Shown: positions 44,906 through 54,169, counted from the stretch's first letter. The stretch is DNA of 64,000 nucleotides from Candidatus Vicinibacter affinis (GCA_016714365.1 JADJNH010000005.1:62001-126000), one strand, 5' to 3'. A program made the numbers and translations. The notes: generated by a model not told the origin, from the letters alone.

Positions 44906-45832
44906 ATGAAATTAGCTCAACCCATCCCTGTAAAGGAACTTGCTGAAAAATTCTCTCTCAAAATTATTGGCGAAGCAAACCAGCTTGTCTATGGAATAAA
45001 CGAAATTCATAAGGTTACACCAGGAGATCTCACTTTTGTGGATGCTGAAAAATATTATTCAAAATCAATAAATTCTCCGGCCACTATTATTCTGATCAAC
45101 AAGGAAACAGAATGCCCTCCAGGTAAAACTTTGCTGGTTTGTGAACAACCATTCGAAGTTTACAACCAACTCGTAATTTCTGTAAGACCAGAACAAGCCC
45201 TTAACACAAATTATGCACATACAGCAGACATACATCCTACTGCGATTATTGAACCCGGTGCAATAATTGGACACCATGCAGTCATTGGAGAGGGAACTTA
45301 CATCCAGGCCAATGTTTATATAGGTGAATACACAGTTATTGGTAAAAATTGCAGAATACAGGCTGGCGCCATTTTAGGCACCGATGCCTTTTATTATAAA
45401 AAAACTAAAGATGGTTTTGTCAAATGGCGCTCCTGCGGGCGGACCATACTCCATGATCATGTTGAAATTGGTGCTGGTTCTACCATCAACAAAGGAGTGT
45501 CTGGAGACACGATCATCGGAGAAGGTACCAAAATCGATTGTCAGGTGCACATTGGCCATGGAGTGGTTGTTGGAAAGCATTGCCTTTTTGCAGCACAAGT
45601 TGGGATAGGAGGTAAAACAATTATAGGCGATCATGTGGTCTTATACGGCCAGGTAGGGGTTGCACAGAATCTTGTAATTGAATCCAACGTAACTGTGCTT
45701 GCCACCTCAGGGGTTTCTAAAAGTTTGGAAGCTGGTAAGACGTATTTCGGCGCACCCGCTGAAGAAATTTCTGTTAAATACCGCGAACTGGCTGCTCTAA
45801 GAGGTTTACCAAAACTGATCAGAGGAAAATAA
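44906..45832 (+). CDS. LpxD-like UDP-3-O-acylglucosamine N-acyltransferase
   Basis: 308 residues: an N-terminal uridine-binding-like domain (about 1-100; NEIHKVTPGDLTFVD) and a left-handed beta-helix of hexapeptide repeats, with the catalytic His in HIGHG (about His218) followed by AAQVGIGGK. LpxD adds the N-linked acyl chain of lipid A. The usual TIDRG segment reads TINKG and the protein is shorter than standard LpxD, so this may be the second LpxD-type paralogue found in many Bacteroidota. The role is likely lipid A or related acylation; the exact substrate is unsure. Confidence 0.83.
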   Translation: MKLAQPIPVKELAEKFSLKIIGEANQLVYGINEIHKVTPGDLTFVDAEKYYSKSINSPATIILINKETECPPGKTLLVCEQPFEVYNQLVISVRPEQALNTNYAHTADIHPTAIIEPGAIIGHHAVIGEGTYIQANVYIGEYTVIGKNCRIQAGAILGTDAFYYKKTKDGFVKWRSCGRTILHDHVEIGAGSTINKGVSGDTIIGEGTKIDCQVHIGHGVVVGKHCLFAAQVGIGGKTIIGDHVVLYGQVGVAQNLVIESNVTVLATSGVSKSLEAGKTYFGAPAEEISVKYRELAALRGLPKLIRGK

Positions 45833-45875
45833 TACTGGACAAAATCAATTTATCCCCATATTGCCAGATTGTAAA

Positions 45876-47543
45876 TCAATGCCCTCCGGTTACTTGTTGA
45901 TCGTAATCGATTCCTTGTCTTTTTAGTATCGATTTTATAGCCATTGCAAATACCAAAAGGTAAGTAAAGCATACAGCGGTAATCCAATAGGATTGATGAA
46001 TTCCAATTGTGGGGATATCTGCCAATTTACCTTGTAGCGGTGGAATTATTGCTCCTCCAAGTATCATCATGATTAAAAAACCGGAACCCTGTGTTTCATA
46101 TTTTCCCAAGCCCGCCAGAGAGAGAGAAAATATACAAGGCCACATCACCGAACAAAACAATCCACCACTTAAAAATGCATAAATAGACAATTGACCAGTG
46201 GTAGTCAATCCAATTATCATAGCCACCAGGCTAAGTCCACTAAATAACATCAAGGTGAAAACAGGGCGGTCTTTACTCACAAAAAAAGCAGCCACCAAAA
46301 CCAGCACACATAAAATGTAATAATAAAGATGACTCATGTTTTTGTTCGCAATCATATTGAGTACAATCACTACCCCAAATGCAACGATGGGTACGATCAC
46401 CATCAGAATGGTCTTCATTCTTGCATTCAAATCAAAAACAGGAATTGCACCTGTCCAACGACCAATCATTAAACTTCCCCAATACATAGAAATATATGGT
46501 GCAATGTCTGCAGCTTGTAATGAGCCATATTCGGGTCTCTTCAACAATTCTCCCATGTTGCTTTGAATGCTTACCTCCACCCCGACATAAACGAATATTG
46601 CAATCATTCCCAATACCAACTGAGGATATTGCAAAGCTCCCCAACCTGTTTTATCCTTCTTCGAGAATTGGTTGGCCAAAGTTAATCCTATCAAGATGAC
46701 AAGCAGGGCTGCAATTAGCCAATACATTCTGTAATTCTCCAGGGCCAGCATTTCTGTATCTCCCAAACCTGACGAATCTGTTTTGTAACTGTTGAATACC
46801 GGCGTAAAACACAAAAACAATCCTACAGTAATAAGGACCATGGTCCACATTGCCTTTTTTGCAGGTTCAATGTTGGCATCAAAATATCCGGGTGGCACTT
46901 TCTTCGAACTCGCAAACAAAACAGCCGCTGCCATGAACAATAAACCTACACAGACATACAAAACAGTGACTTTATCGAGACTGAGCGAATTCAGCAATTC
47001 GTCACTCACGGAAGTGGTTCCAAAGAGTACCAATGCCACTACAATGGGGCCAATGGTTGTGCCAAAAGAATTGATGCCACCTCCTAGGTTGATGCGGTGT
47101 GAACCCGTTGCGGGATCACCCAATAACATGGCAAATGGATTTGCAGCGGTCTGCTGCAGTGAAAAGCCCAAGGCCAGAATAAAAAATGCAAACAGAAAAA
47201 AGCTAAACCCATTTTCATTTGAGCCCGTTTTTACAGCCATGATCATGGCAATGGCCCCCATCAATGAAAATAAAAGTCCATAAATTATACTTCTCTTATA
47301 ACCCCAACTCGATACCAAATCTTTGGCTTTAACAGCCCCAATAATAAACAGTATCAATGCTCCAATATAATACGCCCCGTAAAAAGCAAAATCCACTAAT
47401 TGACTTTGAAATTGATCAAGTTTAAAATAATTTTTACAAAAAGGAATGAATACACCATTTCCGGCAGCTATGAATCCCCAAAAGAAAAATACGGTAATTA
47501 AGGTCGTGAGTGCACTGTAATTGGTCTTGATTGCCTGGGTCAT
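45876..47543 (-). CDS. sugar MFS transporter (FucP/GluP-like)
   Basis: A 555-residue transporter with 12 or more helices. The start, TTLITVFFFWGFIAAGNGVFIPFCKNYF, and FSLQQTAANPFAMLLGDP resemble the fucose/glucose-galactose H+ symporter family. The ILGGAIIPPLQGKLAD segment near the end is also family-typical. The central part between the two six-helix bundles is longer than in FucP, adding length. No sugar catabolic genes are adjacent, so the substrate is open. Confidence 0.88.
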   Translation of the reverse strand: MTQAIKTNYSALTTLITVFFFWGFIAAGNGVFIPFCKNYFKLDQFQSQLVDFAFYGAYYIGALILFIIGAVKAKDLVSSWGYKRSIIYGLLFSLMGAIAMIMAVKTGSNENGFSFFLFAFFILALGFSLQQTAANPFAMLLGDPATGSHRINLGGGINSFGTTIGPIVVALVLFGTTSVSDELLNSLSLDKVTVLYVCVGLLFMAAAVLFASSKKVPPGYFDANIEPAKKAMWTMVLITVGLFLCFTPVFNSYKTDSSGLGDTEMLALENYRMYWLIAALLVILIGLTLANQFSKKDKTGWGALQYPQLVLGMIAIFVYVGVEVSIQSNMGELLKRPEYGSLQAADIAPYISMYWGSLMIGRWTGAIPVFDLNARMKTILMVIVPIVAFGVVIVLNMIANKNMSHLYYYILCVLVLVAAFFVSKDRPVFTLMLFSGLSLVAMIIGLTTTGQLSIYAFLSGGLFCSVMWPCIFSLSLAGLGKYETQGSGFLIMMILGGAIIPPLQGKLADIPTIGIHQSYWITAVCFTYLLVFAMAIKSILKRQGIDYDQQVTGGH

Positions 47544-47617
47544 ATTGGTTTTGTTTAAGCCGTAAGATACAATGTGTTGTTGAGAATTGAAGCTAAGTTT
47601 CTGTAATGGAAAACTAC

Positions 47618-48967
47618 CTAGGCTCCTGCAGAAAAAACTGACATTTCATCTTCAATAAGATATTTGTTGGCCAATTCCATCAACTCTTTCTGTTCGATAA
47701 ACCTGATCTTACTGACCAATTTATCAAAAGCCTGCAATGACTTAAACTCGGTCAATAGAATTTTAAGGAACAGAATAGATTGGAAAGGTCCATCCACCAG
47801 TCTCAAAAGATGGCCATTCAGATAATTCCTGACCATGTTTAGTTCCTGATCCGGCACAGGTTTTGTTCGGAGCTTTCTAATTTCCTTTTTAATCATCTCA
47901 ATAGATTTCTCCCTGGATTCGGGATTCAATTCCGCACTGATGTAAAAACAACCATCGTGAATCTGTGCATCAATTGTGGAGTGAATGTCATAAGTTAAAC
48001 CGTGTTTTTCCCTGATATGGTGCATCAGCCTTGAACCAAAATAATCGCCCAATATTGTATTCAGCATGTACATCCCATAATAGTCCTCATGTGTTTTGGG
48101 AAACAGTTTGAGTCCTATTTTCAGACTGGTCTGGGAACAATTAGCCATGGGAATATGGTGGCTCAAAACTTCAGGATGATGTATATTCATTGAATATGGT
48201 TCCTGATGATTGTTTTGTGGAAAAATGGTCAATAAGCCTTCCCAAAATTCCGATCCCTTGGAACTTCCACAATAAAACACTTGTAATTTATTGGCCACGT
48301 AATTCTCCTTGTGATAGCGTATAAGATCTTCTGAACTGATATCATTAATGAGTTCAGGAGTTGAATTGTAACCATAAGGGGATTGGCTTCCATATAGATG
48401 GGCTGTAAATTCTCTGTAAGAAACAAAATCAGGTTCTGTCAGCTGGTGACTTAACTGTGAGGCAAGAAACACTTTCCCCTTAACCAGCTGGTCCTCCGGA
48501 AATATCGGTGTGGTCAACAATTCCACCACAAACCTGGCAATGGTTTCAAAATGCTTTTCCAAACAACTCAAGGACATTACTGTAAAATCCAAATCAGCAT
48601 GAATACTGTACGAGCAACCATAAAAATCAAAGAAATCCACGATTTCTGGGTTTGAAAACTTTCGTGTACCTTCCTGGATTTGGGATGCACATACTCTTGA
48701 ACTAAGTTTTTTGTGCTCTGTCAGCCGACCATTCTCAAACACAAACTCCAAATAACACAGTCCTTCCTTGTTTGACTTTAATGAATAGACCTGAGCGCCA
48801 TTGGAAATCTGGATTTGCTCAAATTCCGGTAATCTCAAATCCCAGCTTGGGGCTGCTATGATTAATGGCCACTCTTTTTGTATTATCTGCTTCACTTGTG
48901 AGCTTGCGTTGTTTAGTGAAGGCAAAAATGAAGAGAATAATCCGATAACTGAAAGAATATTTGCCAA
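47618..48967 (-). CDS. M16 family peptidase homologue lacking the zinc motif
   Basis: 449 residues with the two-lobed insulinase/pitrilysin fold: an N-terminal ISNGAQVYSLKSN strand, KVFLASQLSHQL, the middle PYGYNSTPELINDISSEDLIRYHKENY, and LGDYFGSRLMHHIREKHGLTYDIHS typical of the second half. The inverted zinc motif H-x-x-E-H is replaced by CASQIQEGTRKF, so it should be the non-catalytic partner of a two-chain M16 enzyme or a chaperone-like relative. No catalytic M16 gene is adjacent. The start is a TTG at 48967; no ATG is available in frame nearby. Confidence 0.85.
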   Translation of the reverse strand: MANILSVIGLFSSFLPSLNNASSQVKQIIQKEWPLIIAAPSWDLRLPEFEQIQISNGAQVYSLKSNKEGLCYLEFVFENGRLTEHKKLSSRVCASQIQEGTRKFSNPEIVDFFDFYGCSYSIHADLDFTVMSLSCLEKHFETIARFVVELLTTPIFPEDQLVKGKVFLASQLSHQLTEPDFVSYREFTAHLYGSQSPYGYNSTPELINDISSEDLIRYHKENYVANKLQVFYCGSSKGSEFWEGLLTIFPQNNHQEPYSMNIHHPEVLSHHIPMANCSQTSLKIGLKLFPKTHEDYYGMYMLNTILGDYFGSRLMHHIREKHGLTYDIHSTIDAQIHDGCFYISAELNPESREKSIEMIKKEIRKLRTKPVPDQELNMVRNYLNGHLLRLVDGPFQSILFLKILLTEFKSLQAFDKLVSKIRFIEQKELMELANKYLIEDEMSVFSAGA

Positions 48968-48994
48968 TCATGCTGAGGATAAGGTCCTGGGGCG

Positions 48995-49002
48995 TATTTT
49001 TG
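48995..49002 (+). promoter_or_regulatory. putative -7 box of dnaN
   Basis: TATTTTTG (TAnnTTTG), 26 bp upstream of the dnaN ATG, inside the 61-bp gap to the divergent M16 gene. Confidence 0.42.
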
Positions 49003-49028
49003 CGCTTCCAGAATAAAAATCCAATATT

Positions 49029-50135
49029 ATGAAATTTGTTGCCTCAACCTCCACTCTTTTAAAGCCACTTCAAATCGCTTCCAGCGCATTGAGCGCCAAT
49101 CCCGTTATGCCGGTTTTAGAGGATTTTCTACTTGATCTTAAAGGAAACAAATTATCAATTGCTTCCTCCAACCTCGAAATGACCATCAATACAGAGGTTG
49201 AAGTGAACGGTACCGAAAATGGAAGGATCGCCGTACCAGGTAAAACCTTGCTCGAGACTTTGAAATCTTTGCCTGAACAACCTCTTAATTTTGTAATAAA
49301 CACTGATACGAGAGGAATTGAAATTACTTCTGCATCAGGTAAGTATAAATTGGTCGGGGAAAAGGCGGAAGATTTTCCGGAAATCGAAAAACCCAGCGAT
49401 GAAGATCGAATCGAAATGGATTCTATTCAAATCCAAAAAGGAATTGATAAAACTTTCTTTGCTGCCAGCAACGATGAAATGCGTCAGAGCATGCGCGGAA
49501 TCAACCTAAACATTGATTTTAACCATGTGACCTTCGCAGCTACAGATGCTCATAAATTGGTAAAATACAGCTTCCTTGATATTCAGTCAGATGTGGCTTC
49601 CAGCCTTTTGTTGACTAAAAAATCCATGCTCAGTCTTAAGGGAATTCTACCAAGAGAGGGCAAAGTGGTAATTTACTTTGGAAAATCAAAGGCCTTCTTT
49701 GAATTTGACAATGTACTCTTTACAACTCGGTTGATTGAAGCCAAATTCCCGGATTACAATGCGGTAATCCCTGCCAATAACCCTAACAGAATGACTGTAG
49801 CCCGGGAAGAATTGATTTCTTCCCTGAAAAGGCTCTCCATATTTGCCAACAAGACCACCAACCAGGTGGTGTTGAATATCCAAAATAAAAGCCTGACCAT
49901 CACCGCTCAGGATTTGGACTTCAACAATGAAGCTACCGAGCAACTGAGCTGTGTGTATGAAGGTGAAGCCATCAACCTTGGTTTGAATGCAAAATTCATG
50001 TTGGAGATGCTCACCGTTATCGAAAGTGAAAACGTGAATTTTGAATTCAGCAGCTCAACTAAACCGGCCATCATTCTTCCTCAGGAACAAATGCCGGGCG
50101 AAGACCTGTTGATGCTGGTGGTGACAAACTATTAA
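49029..50135 (+). CDS. dnaN: DNA polymerase III subunit beta (sliding clamp)
   Basis: 368 residues forming three repeated clamp domains; dimeric ring around DNA that tethers polymerases. The order is typical: MKFVASTSTLLKPLQIAS, NPVMPVLEDFLLDL, then KYKLVGEKAEDFPEIE, GINLNIDFNHVTFAATDAHKLV and the C-terminal INLGLNAKFMLEMLTVIESENV plus a terminal hydrophobic MLVVTNY for partner binding. The stop overlaps the nadD start by one base (TAATG). DinB encoded at 52.7 kb carries a clamp-binding QFDLF. Confidence 0.97.
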   Translation: MKFVASTSTLLKPLQIASSALSANPVMPVLEDFLLDLKGNKLSIASSNLEMTINTEVEVNGTENGRIAVPGKTLLETLKSLPEQPLNFVINTDTRGIEITSASGKYKLVGEKAEDFPEIEKPSDEDRIEMDSIQIQKGIDKTFFAASNDEMRQSMRGINLNIDFNHVTFAATDAHKLVKYSFLDIQSDVASSLLLTKKSMLSLKGILPREGKVVIYFGKSKAFFEFDNVLFTTRLIEAKFPDYNAVIPANNPNRMTVAREELISSLKRLSIFANKTTNQVVLNIQNKSLTITAQDLDFNNEATEQLSCVYEGEAINLGLNAKFMLEMLTVIESENVNFEFSSSTKPAIILPQEQMPGEDLLMLVVTNY

Positions 50136-50713
50136 TGCAAATAGGACTTTTCTTTGGATCCTTTAATCCGGTTCATGTTGGCCACATGATCATTGCCCAG
50201 CACCTGCTGAATGAAACTGTTTTAGAACAGGTTTGGATGGTCGTAAGTCCACACAACCCACTTAAAAACAAAGCCAGTCTGGCGCGGGATTATGATAGAC
50301 TTCATTTGGTAAGACTTGCGGCTGAAGGCAATCCAAAAATTCAGGTATCCAACATCGAATTTAGCCTACCCAAACCATCTTACACTATAGATACGCTCAC
50401 CTATCTAAAAGAGAAATATCCGGAACATAAATTTGCATTGATCATGGGAGGGGATAATCTCATCAGCCTTCCAAAATGGAAAAATTATGAGCTACTGTTA
50501 GAAAGATTTCAAATCTACATTTATAAAAGACCTAATTACGAAGACCAGACTGATCTGTCACACCATCCCAATATTGTATTTACCGATGCCCCACTTCTGG
50601 ACATTTCCTCGACCCAAATCCGAGAAATGATCAAACAGGGAAAATCAATACGGTACATGGTTCCGGAAGTGGTATTGGAAGCCATAGAAAATTCAAGGCT
50701 CTATAAAAGTTAA
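50135..50713 (+). CDS. nadD: nicotinate-nucleotide adenylyltransferase
   Basis: 192 residues; adenylates nicotinate mononucleotide in NAD synthesis. Nucleotidyltransferase motifs: GSFNPVHVGH (residues 8-17), FALIMGGDNLISLPKWKNYELL and ISSTQIREMIKQGKSIRYMVP. Translationally coupled to dnaN by a one-base overlap. Confidence 0.96.
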   Translation: MQIGLFFGSFNPVHVGHMIIAQHLLNETVLEQVWMVVSPHNPLKNKASLARDYDRLHLVRLAAEGNPKIQVSNIEFSLPKPSYTIDTLTYLKEKYPEHKFALIMGGDNLISLPKWKNYELLLERFQIYIYKRPNYEDQTDLSHHPNIVFTDAPLLDISSTQIREMIKQGKSIRYMVPEVVLEAIENSRLYKS

Positions 50714-50833
50714 CCCGAAATTTTACTTAAGCACATTCAAAATGTGTATAAGTCCTAAGTGGTGTTCTGGTAATAAAAATTAAGAAATGTCGACACCTCT
50801 TTCTTCAGTTGAAATTAATTCAACTTAAAAAAA

Positions 50834-51205
50834 TTACTGACAATCCAACAACAACACATGCCAAAATTCATCTCTTTTACGGATTTGGTATTCAGCACAA
50901 GTTTTATTAGAGGCCTGATAGGAGGCAAGAACTGTTTTTACTGCTGCTTCCGGTGTATCTACTTGCTCTTCAGTTAAAGGTGAAGACAATTTTTTATGGT
51001 CTGTTTTGGGGATAGTGCCCAAAGCAGAAATCTGCCATTCCCCATTGGCAAGTTCTGTTATTTTTCCGGAAACCTGGTCGTGGGCATCCAGTTGTAACTT
51101 TATATAATTGATGCTTTCTTCCGTGAAAATGTCCAAGGTGGACAATTGAGCCTGTGCACCAACTGTCATGCCCAAAAATAAAATACTAAAAAATAAGGTT
51201 TTCAT
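50834..51205 (-). CDS. small exported protein of unknown function
   Basis: 123 residues. Signal peptide MKTLFFSILFLGMTVGAQAQ, then a mature part of about 103 residues with two cysteines near the end (KTCAEYQ ... LLLDC), possibly a disulfide. No family recognised. It has its own TATATTTG -7 box (51232-51225) and no close neighbours on its strand. Confidence 0.75.
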   Translation of the reverse strand: MKTLFFSILFLGMTVGAQAQLSTLDIFTEESINYIKLQLDAHDQVSGKITELANGEWQISALGTIPKTDHKKLSSPLTEEQVDTPEAAVKTVLASYQASNKTCAEYQIRKRDEFWHVLLLDCQ

Positions 51206-51224
51206 GATTTTGGTCTTTATTGAA

Positions 51225-51232
51225 CAAATATA
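51225..51232 (-). promoter_or_regulatory. putative -7 box of the small exported protein gene
   Basis: The minus strand reads TATATTTG, 20 bp upstream of the ATG at 51205. Confidence 0.42.
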
Positions 51233-51474
51233 ATCATTTTACTGTAGAACTTCTTCTTTCTGAAATTAATTCCACTTCCAAAAATCGCTACCAACTGTCG
51301 GGAAAAACCCGCAAACTTTAAACAGTATTCTTGTCGGCAAAGACCGGTTGCACACTTCTCTCTCGTTTACTCTTCAAACTCATGCTGTTCCTTCGTTTGC
51401 ATTCTATTTCCATCATCCAGGTTGCTTTTTCAAATTCTCCTGTTCCCCAAATTTTACCTTAGCATAGTAACGAA

Positions 51475-52560
51475 TTAGCTCAACTCCCAAAGTTCTCTCA
51501 TATTTCCTCTTACCGGACGAAACAGATCAGTCCTCAGACTTTGCCGCTCTGTCTTTGGCATGAAGCGGGAGTGGGCTAGTTTGAATTGCTGGCGGATGAT
51601 GTCCGCAATGTTTCCCTCTCCCTTCATTCGTGTTCCAAAACGAGAATCCCCCAGTTCTCCGCCGTGACTGGATCGGATGCTGTTTAGAATGCGCTCTTTC
51701 CGATCCGGAAATTGCTCTTCCAGCCAATGACCAAAAATGGGCTGTAGATCACCATTCAACCTTACGATTTGGTAAGAAGCCGTTTTGGCGCCAGCCTCTG
51801 CTACCTGCTTGACCATGTCAAAAATTTCCATGTCATTGACACCGGGGATGATAGGAGCCAACATACCATGTACGGGAATCCCTCGTTCTGCCAACAATCG
51901 GATGGTTCTGAACCTGCTGGCTATGGTGGAAGCCCTTGGTTCCATTACTCTGCGGGTACGATCATGAGCCGCAGTAACCGAGATCGCCACCTGGACAAGA
52001 TGCAGATCATTCAGTTCGCCAAGCAAATCCAAATCTCTTTGAATCAGCGCATTTTTAGTGATGATCATAACCGGGTGACGCCAGGCCAGCATGAGTTCAA
52101 GAATCTGTCGGGTAAGCCGGTATTTTTTTTCTACCGGCTGGTAACAATCCGTATTGCCCGACAACATGATCGGCTTCACCTGATATTTCCTGGATTTGAG
52201 TTCGCGGCTAAGAACTTCTACTGCATTGGCCTTCACCAGAATTTTATTTTCAAAGTCATCAGCAGCACTGTATCCCCAGTAATTGTGGGTCGGGCGGGCA
52301 TAACAGTAGACGCAGCCATGTTCACAACCCTGATAGGGATTCAGTGAATATTCCATCAAAAGGTCCGGACTGTTCACCTTGTTAATCATGCTCTTGGCCT
52401 TGACTTCAATGGTTTGGGTTTTGGAAGGTGCGATCTCCCGGTCTTCAGCCGGTAGCTGGTTCATTTCCGGATTGGCCACGGGATTGGTCTTATGAAAACG
52501 GTTGGCGAGGTGCAACGAAGTGCCTCGGGAGGGTTTGCTCTGGTTTTGATCGGTCGACAT
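51475..52560 (-). CDS. PA0069-type radical SAM protein (SplB-like)
   Basis: 361 residues of the COG1533 group related to spore photoproduct lyase. The cluster motif is C79-EHG-C83-VY-C86 (NPYQGCEHGCVYCYARP); further family segments are KPIMLSGNTDCYQPVEKKYRLTR, ITKNALIQRDLDLL and APIIPGVND. The substrate is unknown; a link to DNA repair comes only from the family name and from the shared operator with dinB. The ATG at 52560 is the start: a frame opened from TTG at 52590 would begin inside the TATCTTTG -7 box (52595-52588). Confidence 0.9.
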   Translation of the reverse strand: MSTDQNQSKPSRGTSLHLANRFHKTNPVANPEMNQLPAEDREIAPSKTQTIEVKAKSMINKVNSPDLLMEYSLNPYQGCEHGCVYCYARPTHNYWGYSAADDFENKILVKANAVEVLSRELKSRKYQVKPIMLSGNTDCYQPVEKKYRLTRQILELMLAWRHPVMIITKNALIQRDLDLLGELNDLHLVQVAISVTAAHDRTRRVMEPRASTIASRFRTIRLLAERGIPVHGMLAPIIPGVNDMEIFDMVKQVAEAGAKTASYQIVRLNGDLQPIFGHWLEEQFPDRKERILNSIRSSHGGELGDSRFGTRMKGEGNIADIIRQQFKLAHSRFMPKTERQSLRTDLFRPVRGNMRELWELS

Positions 52561-52587
52561 AAAAGGGATTTGAGTTTTGTGAGGGAA

Positions 52588-52595
52588 CAAAGATA
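52588..52595 (-). promoter_or_regulatory. putative -7 box of the PA0069-type radical SAM gene
   Basis: TATCTTTG on the minus strand, 28 bp upstream of its ATG. Its -33 position falls in the palindrome 52600-52620. Confidence 0.48.
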
Positions 52596-52599
52596 TAAA

Positions 52600-52620
52600 A
52601 ATGTCGAATTATTCGACATT
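52600..52620. promoter_or_regulatory. perfect palindromic operator between dinB and the SplB-like gene
   Basis: A 10-bp half-site AATGTCGAAT, one central T, then its exact reverse complement ATTCGACATT: a 21-bp dyad. It covers the expected -33 regions of both divergent promoters (-7 boxes at 52588-52595 on the minus strand and 52637-52644 on the plus strand), the classic position for a repressor. Given dinB, a damage-response repressor of the LexA/S24 type is a reasonable guess (inference). Confidence 0.75.
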
Positions 52621-52636
52621 AAAAGTCGTTTTATTA

Positions 52637-52644
52637 TACATTTG
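52637..52644 (+). promoter_or_regulatory. putative -7 box of dinB
   Basis: TACATTTG (TAnnTTTG), 31 bp upstream of the dinB ATG; its -33 position overlaps the right arm of the palindrome at 52600-52620. Confidence 0.48.
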
Positions 52645-52674
52645 TGTTCCGATACTGCGGAATAAAAACCGAAT

Positions 52675-53820
52675 ATGTTTAACAGAGCCATACTACATCT
52701 GGATCTCGACTCTTTCTTCGTCTCTGTGGAATGTCTGAAGAACTCCTCCCTGCGGGGTAAGCCACTGATCGTAGGCGGCAACAGCAGCCGCGGTGTGGTG
52801 GCAGCCTGCAGCTATGAAGCCAGGGCTTTCGGTATCCACTCTGCCATGCCCGTCAAAATGGCTAAAAGACTCTGCCCACACGCCCTCATCCTTCAGGGGG
52901 ACATGGACAGCTACAGCAAATACTCAGGACTGGTCACCGACATCATCGCAGACCGCGCACCGATTTTCGAAAAAGCCTCTATCGACGAGTTCTACCTCGA
53001 CCTCACCGGCATGGACCGTTATTTTGGCTGCATGAAATGGTCCGATGAACTACGGCAGTCCATCATCCGCGAAAGTGGCCTGCCCATTTCCTTCGGCCTC
53101 TCTGTCAACAAACTCGTATCCAAAGTCGGCACCGGGGAAGCCAAACCCAACGGAACCCGCGAGATCCCTTCCGGAACCGAAAAGGACTTCCTCGCTCCTC
53201 TTTCCACCGCCAAAATCCCCGGCATCGGTAAGGAAACCTACAAAAAACTCAGCTTCATGGGCGTGCGGACCATCAAAGTCCTCAGTGAAATTCCGGCCAA
53301 ACTTCTCGAACGTCAATTTGGTGAAAACGGTCGCAGCCTTTGGGAACATGCCAACGCAATAGACCATCGTCCCGTGGTCCCTTATCACGAAGCCAAGTCA
53401 ATCTCCAAAGAACGTACCTTCGAACAAGATACCCTTGACATGAAACGAATCCGCACACTACTGCTCGACATGACCGAAAAACTAGCCTTCGAACTCCGGG
53501 ACTCCGGCAAACTCTGTTCCGTCGTCACCGTCAAAATTCGTTATGCTGACTTCAATACTTTCAGCCGCCAGTGTAAGATCAGCTACACCGCTCTCGACAA
53601 AAATCTCTGGCCTGTCGTACAGGAACTCTTCCAAAAGGTCTACGAACGACGTCAGCTCATCCGCCTCATCGGCGTAAAGTTCAGCGGACTGGTCTACGGC
53701 AATCCCCAGTTTGATCTGTTTGAAGATACGGCCACCCAAATCTCCCTCATGCGAGAACTGGACCACATACGCCACCGCTGGGGCTACAGCGCCATAAAAC
53801 GGGCTGTGATGACCAAGTGA
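52675..53820 (+). CDS. dinB: DNA polymerase IV (Y-family translesion polymerase)
   Basis: 381 residues. The Y-family catalytic carboxylates are in place: Asp10 in HLDLDSFFVSVE and Asp104-Glu105 in SIDEFYLDL. KPLIVGG, SYEARAFGIHSAMP, a helix-hairpin-helix around IPGIGKETYKKL and the little-finger domain follow. The C-terminal QFDLF (residues 345-349) is a full sliding-clamp binding motif. Codons end in C far more often than in neighbours such as dnaN or polA, pointing to recent transfer or a different history. Divergent from the SplB-like gene with a shared operator. Confidence 0.95.
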   Translation: MFNRAILHLDLDSFFVSVECLKNSSLRGKPLIVGGNSSRGVVAACSYEARAFGIHSAMPVKMAKRLCPHALILQGDMDSYSKYSGLVTDIIADRAPIFEKASIDEFYLDLTGMDRYFGCMKWSDELRQSIIRESGLPISFGLSVNKLVSKVGTGEAKPNGTREIPSGTEKDFLAPLSTAKIPGIGKETYKKLSFMGVRTIKVLSEIPAKLLERQFGENGRSLWEHANAIDHRPVVPYHEAKSISKERTFEQDTLDMKRIRTLLLDMTEKLAFELRDSGKLCSVVTVKIRYADFNTFSRQCKISYTALDKNLWPVVQELFQKVYERRQLIRLIGVKFSGLVYGNPQFDLFEDTATQISLMRELDHIRHRWGYSAIKRAVMTK

Positions 53821-54169
53821 AGAAATGCCTGCAACAAACGATCGAAGACTGCACTGTAATCCGGTATTTGCCATTAGCCAAATGCACTGATCATGATGAG
53901 CCCATCTTAAAATTTACTATCATGTAGATCTGAATCTAACCTATACAAGTTTTCAGCAGGGCGAAAATCGATGAAGGCACACTGTAATAAATCTATTCCT
54001 ACATAAAGAAATTCAAAGATCGTGTATCAAAAAAGAAGGCTCAGAATCTTTAAGTAAAACATAGGTAAAAAATATCATTAAATGTATCTTGGGCAATAAA
54101 AGTAGATATGCCCAGGAGGTTCAGCGCTACAAATAGGACAAAAATTACCTGATCTCAATAATTCTAAAA
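53821..54169. other. intergenic region after dinB
   Basis: 349 bp with no convincing gene. The only structure seen is a hairpin at 54088-54116, CTTGGGCA / TGCCCAGG (one wobble pair, 13-nt loop), not followed by a T tract. It lies 54 bp upstream of the next gene and might sit in its leader. Confidence 0.4.

Noticed and set aside
50781..50800. TGTCGACA near 50788 as a second site for the dinB operator
   Set aside because: It shares only the TGTCGA core, lacks the AAT flanks and spacing of the 10-bp half-site, and is not placed over a promoter.
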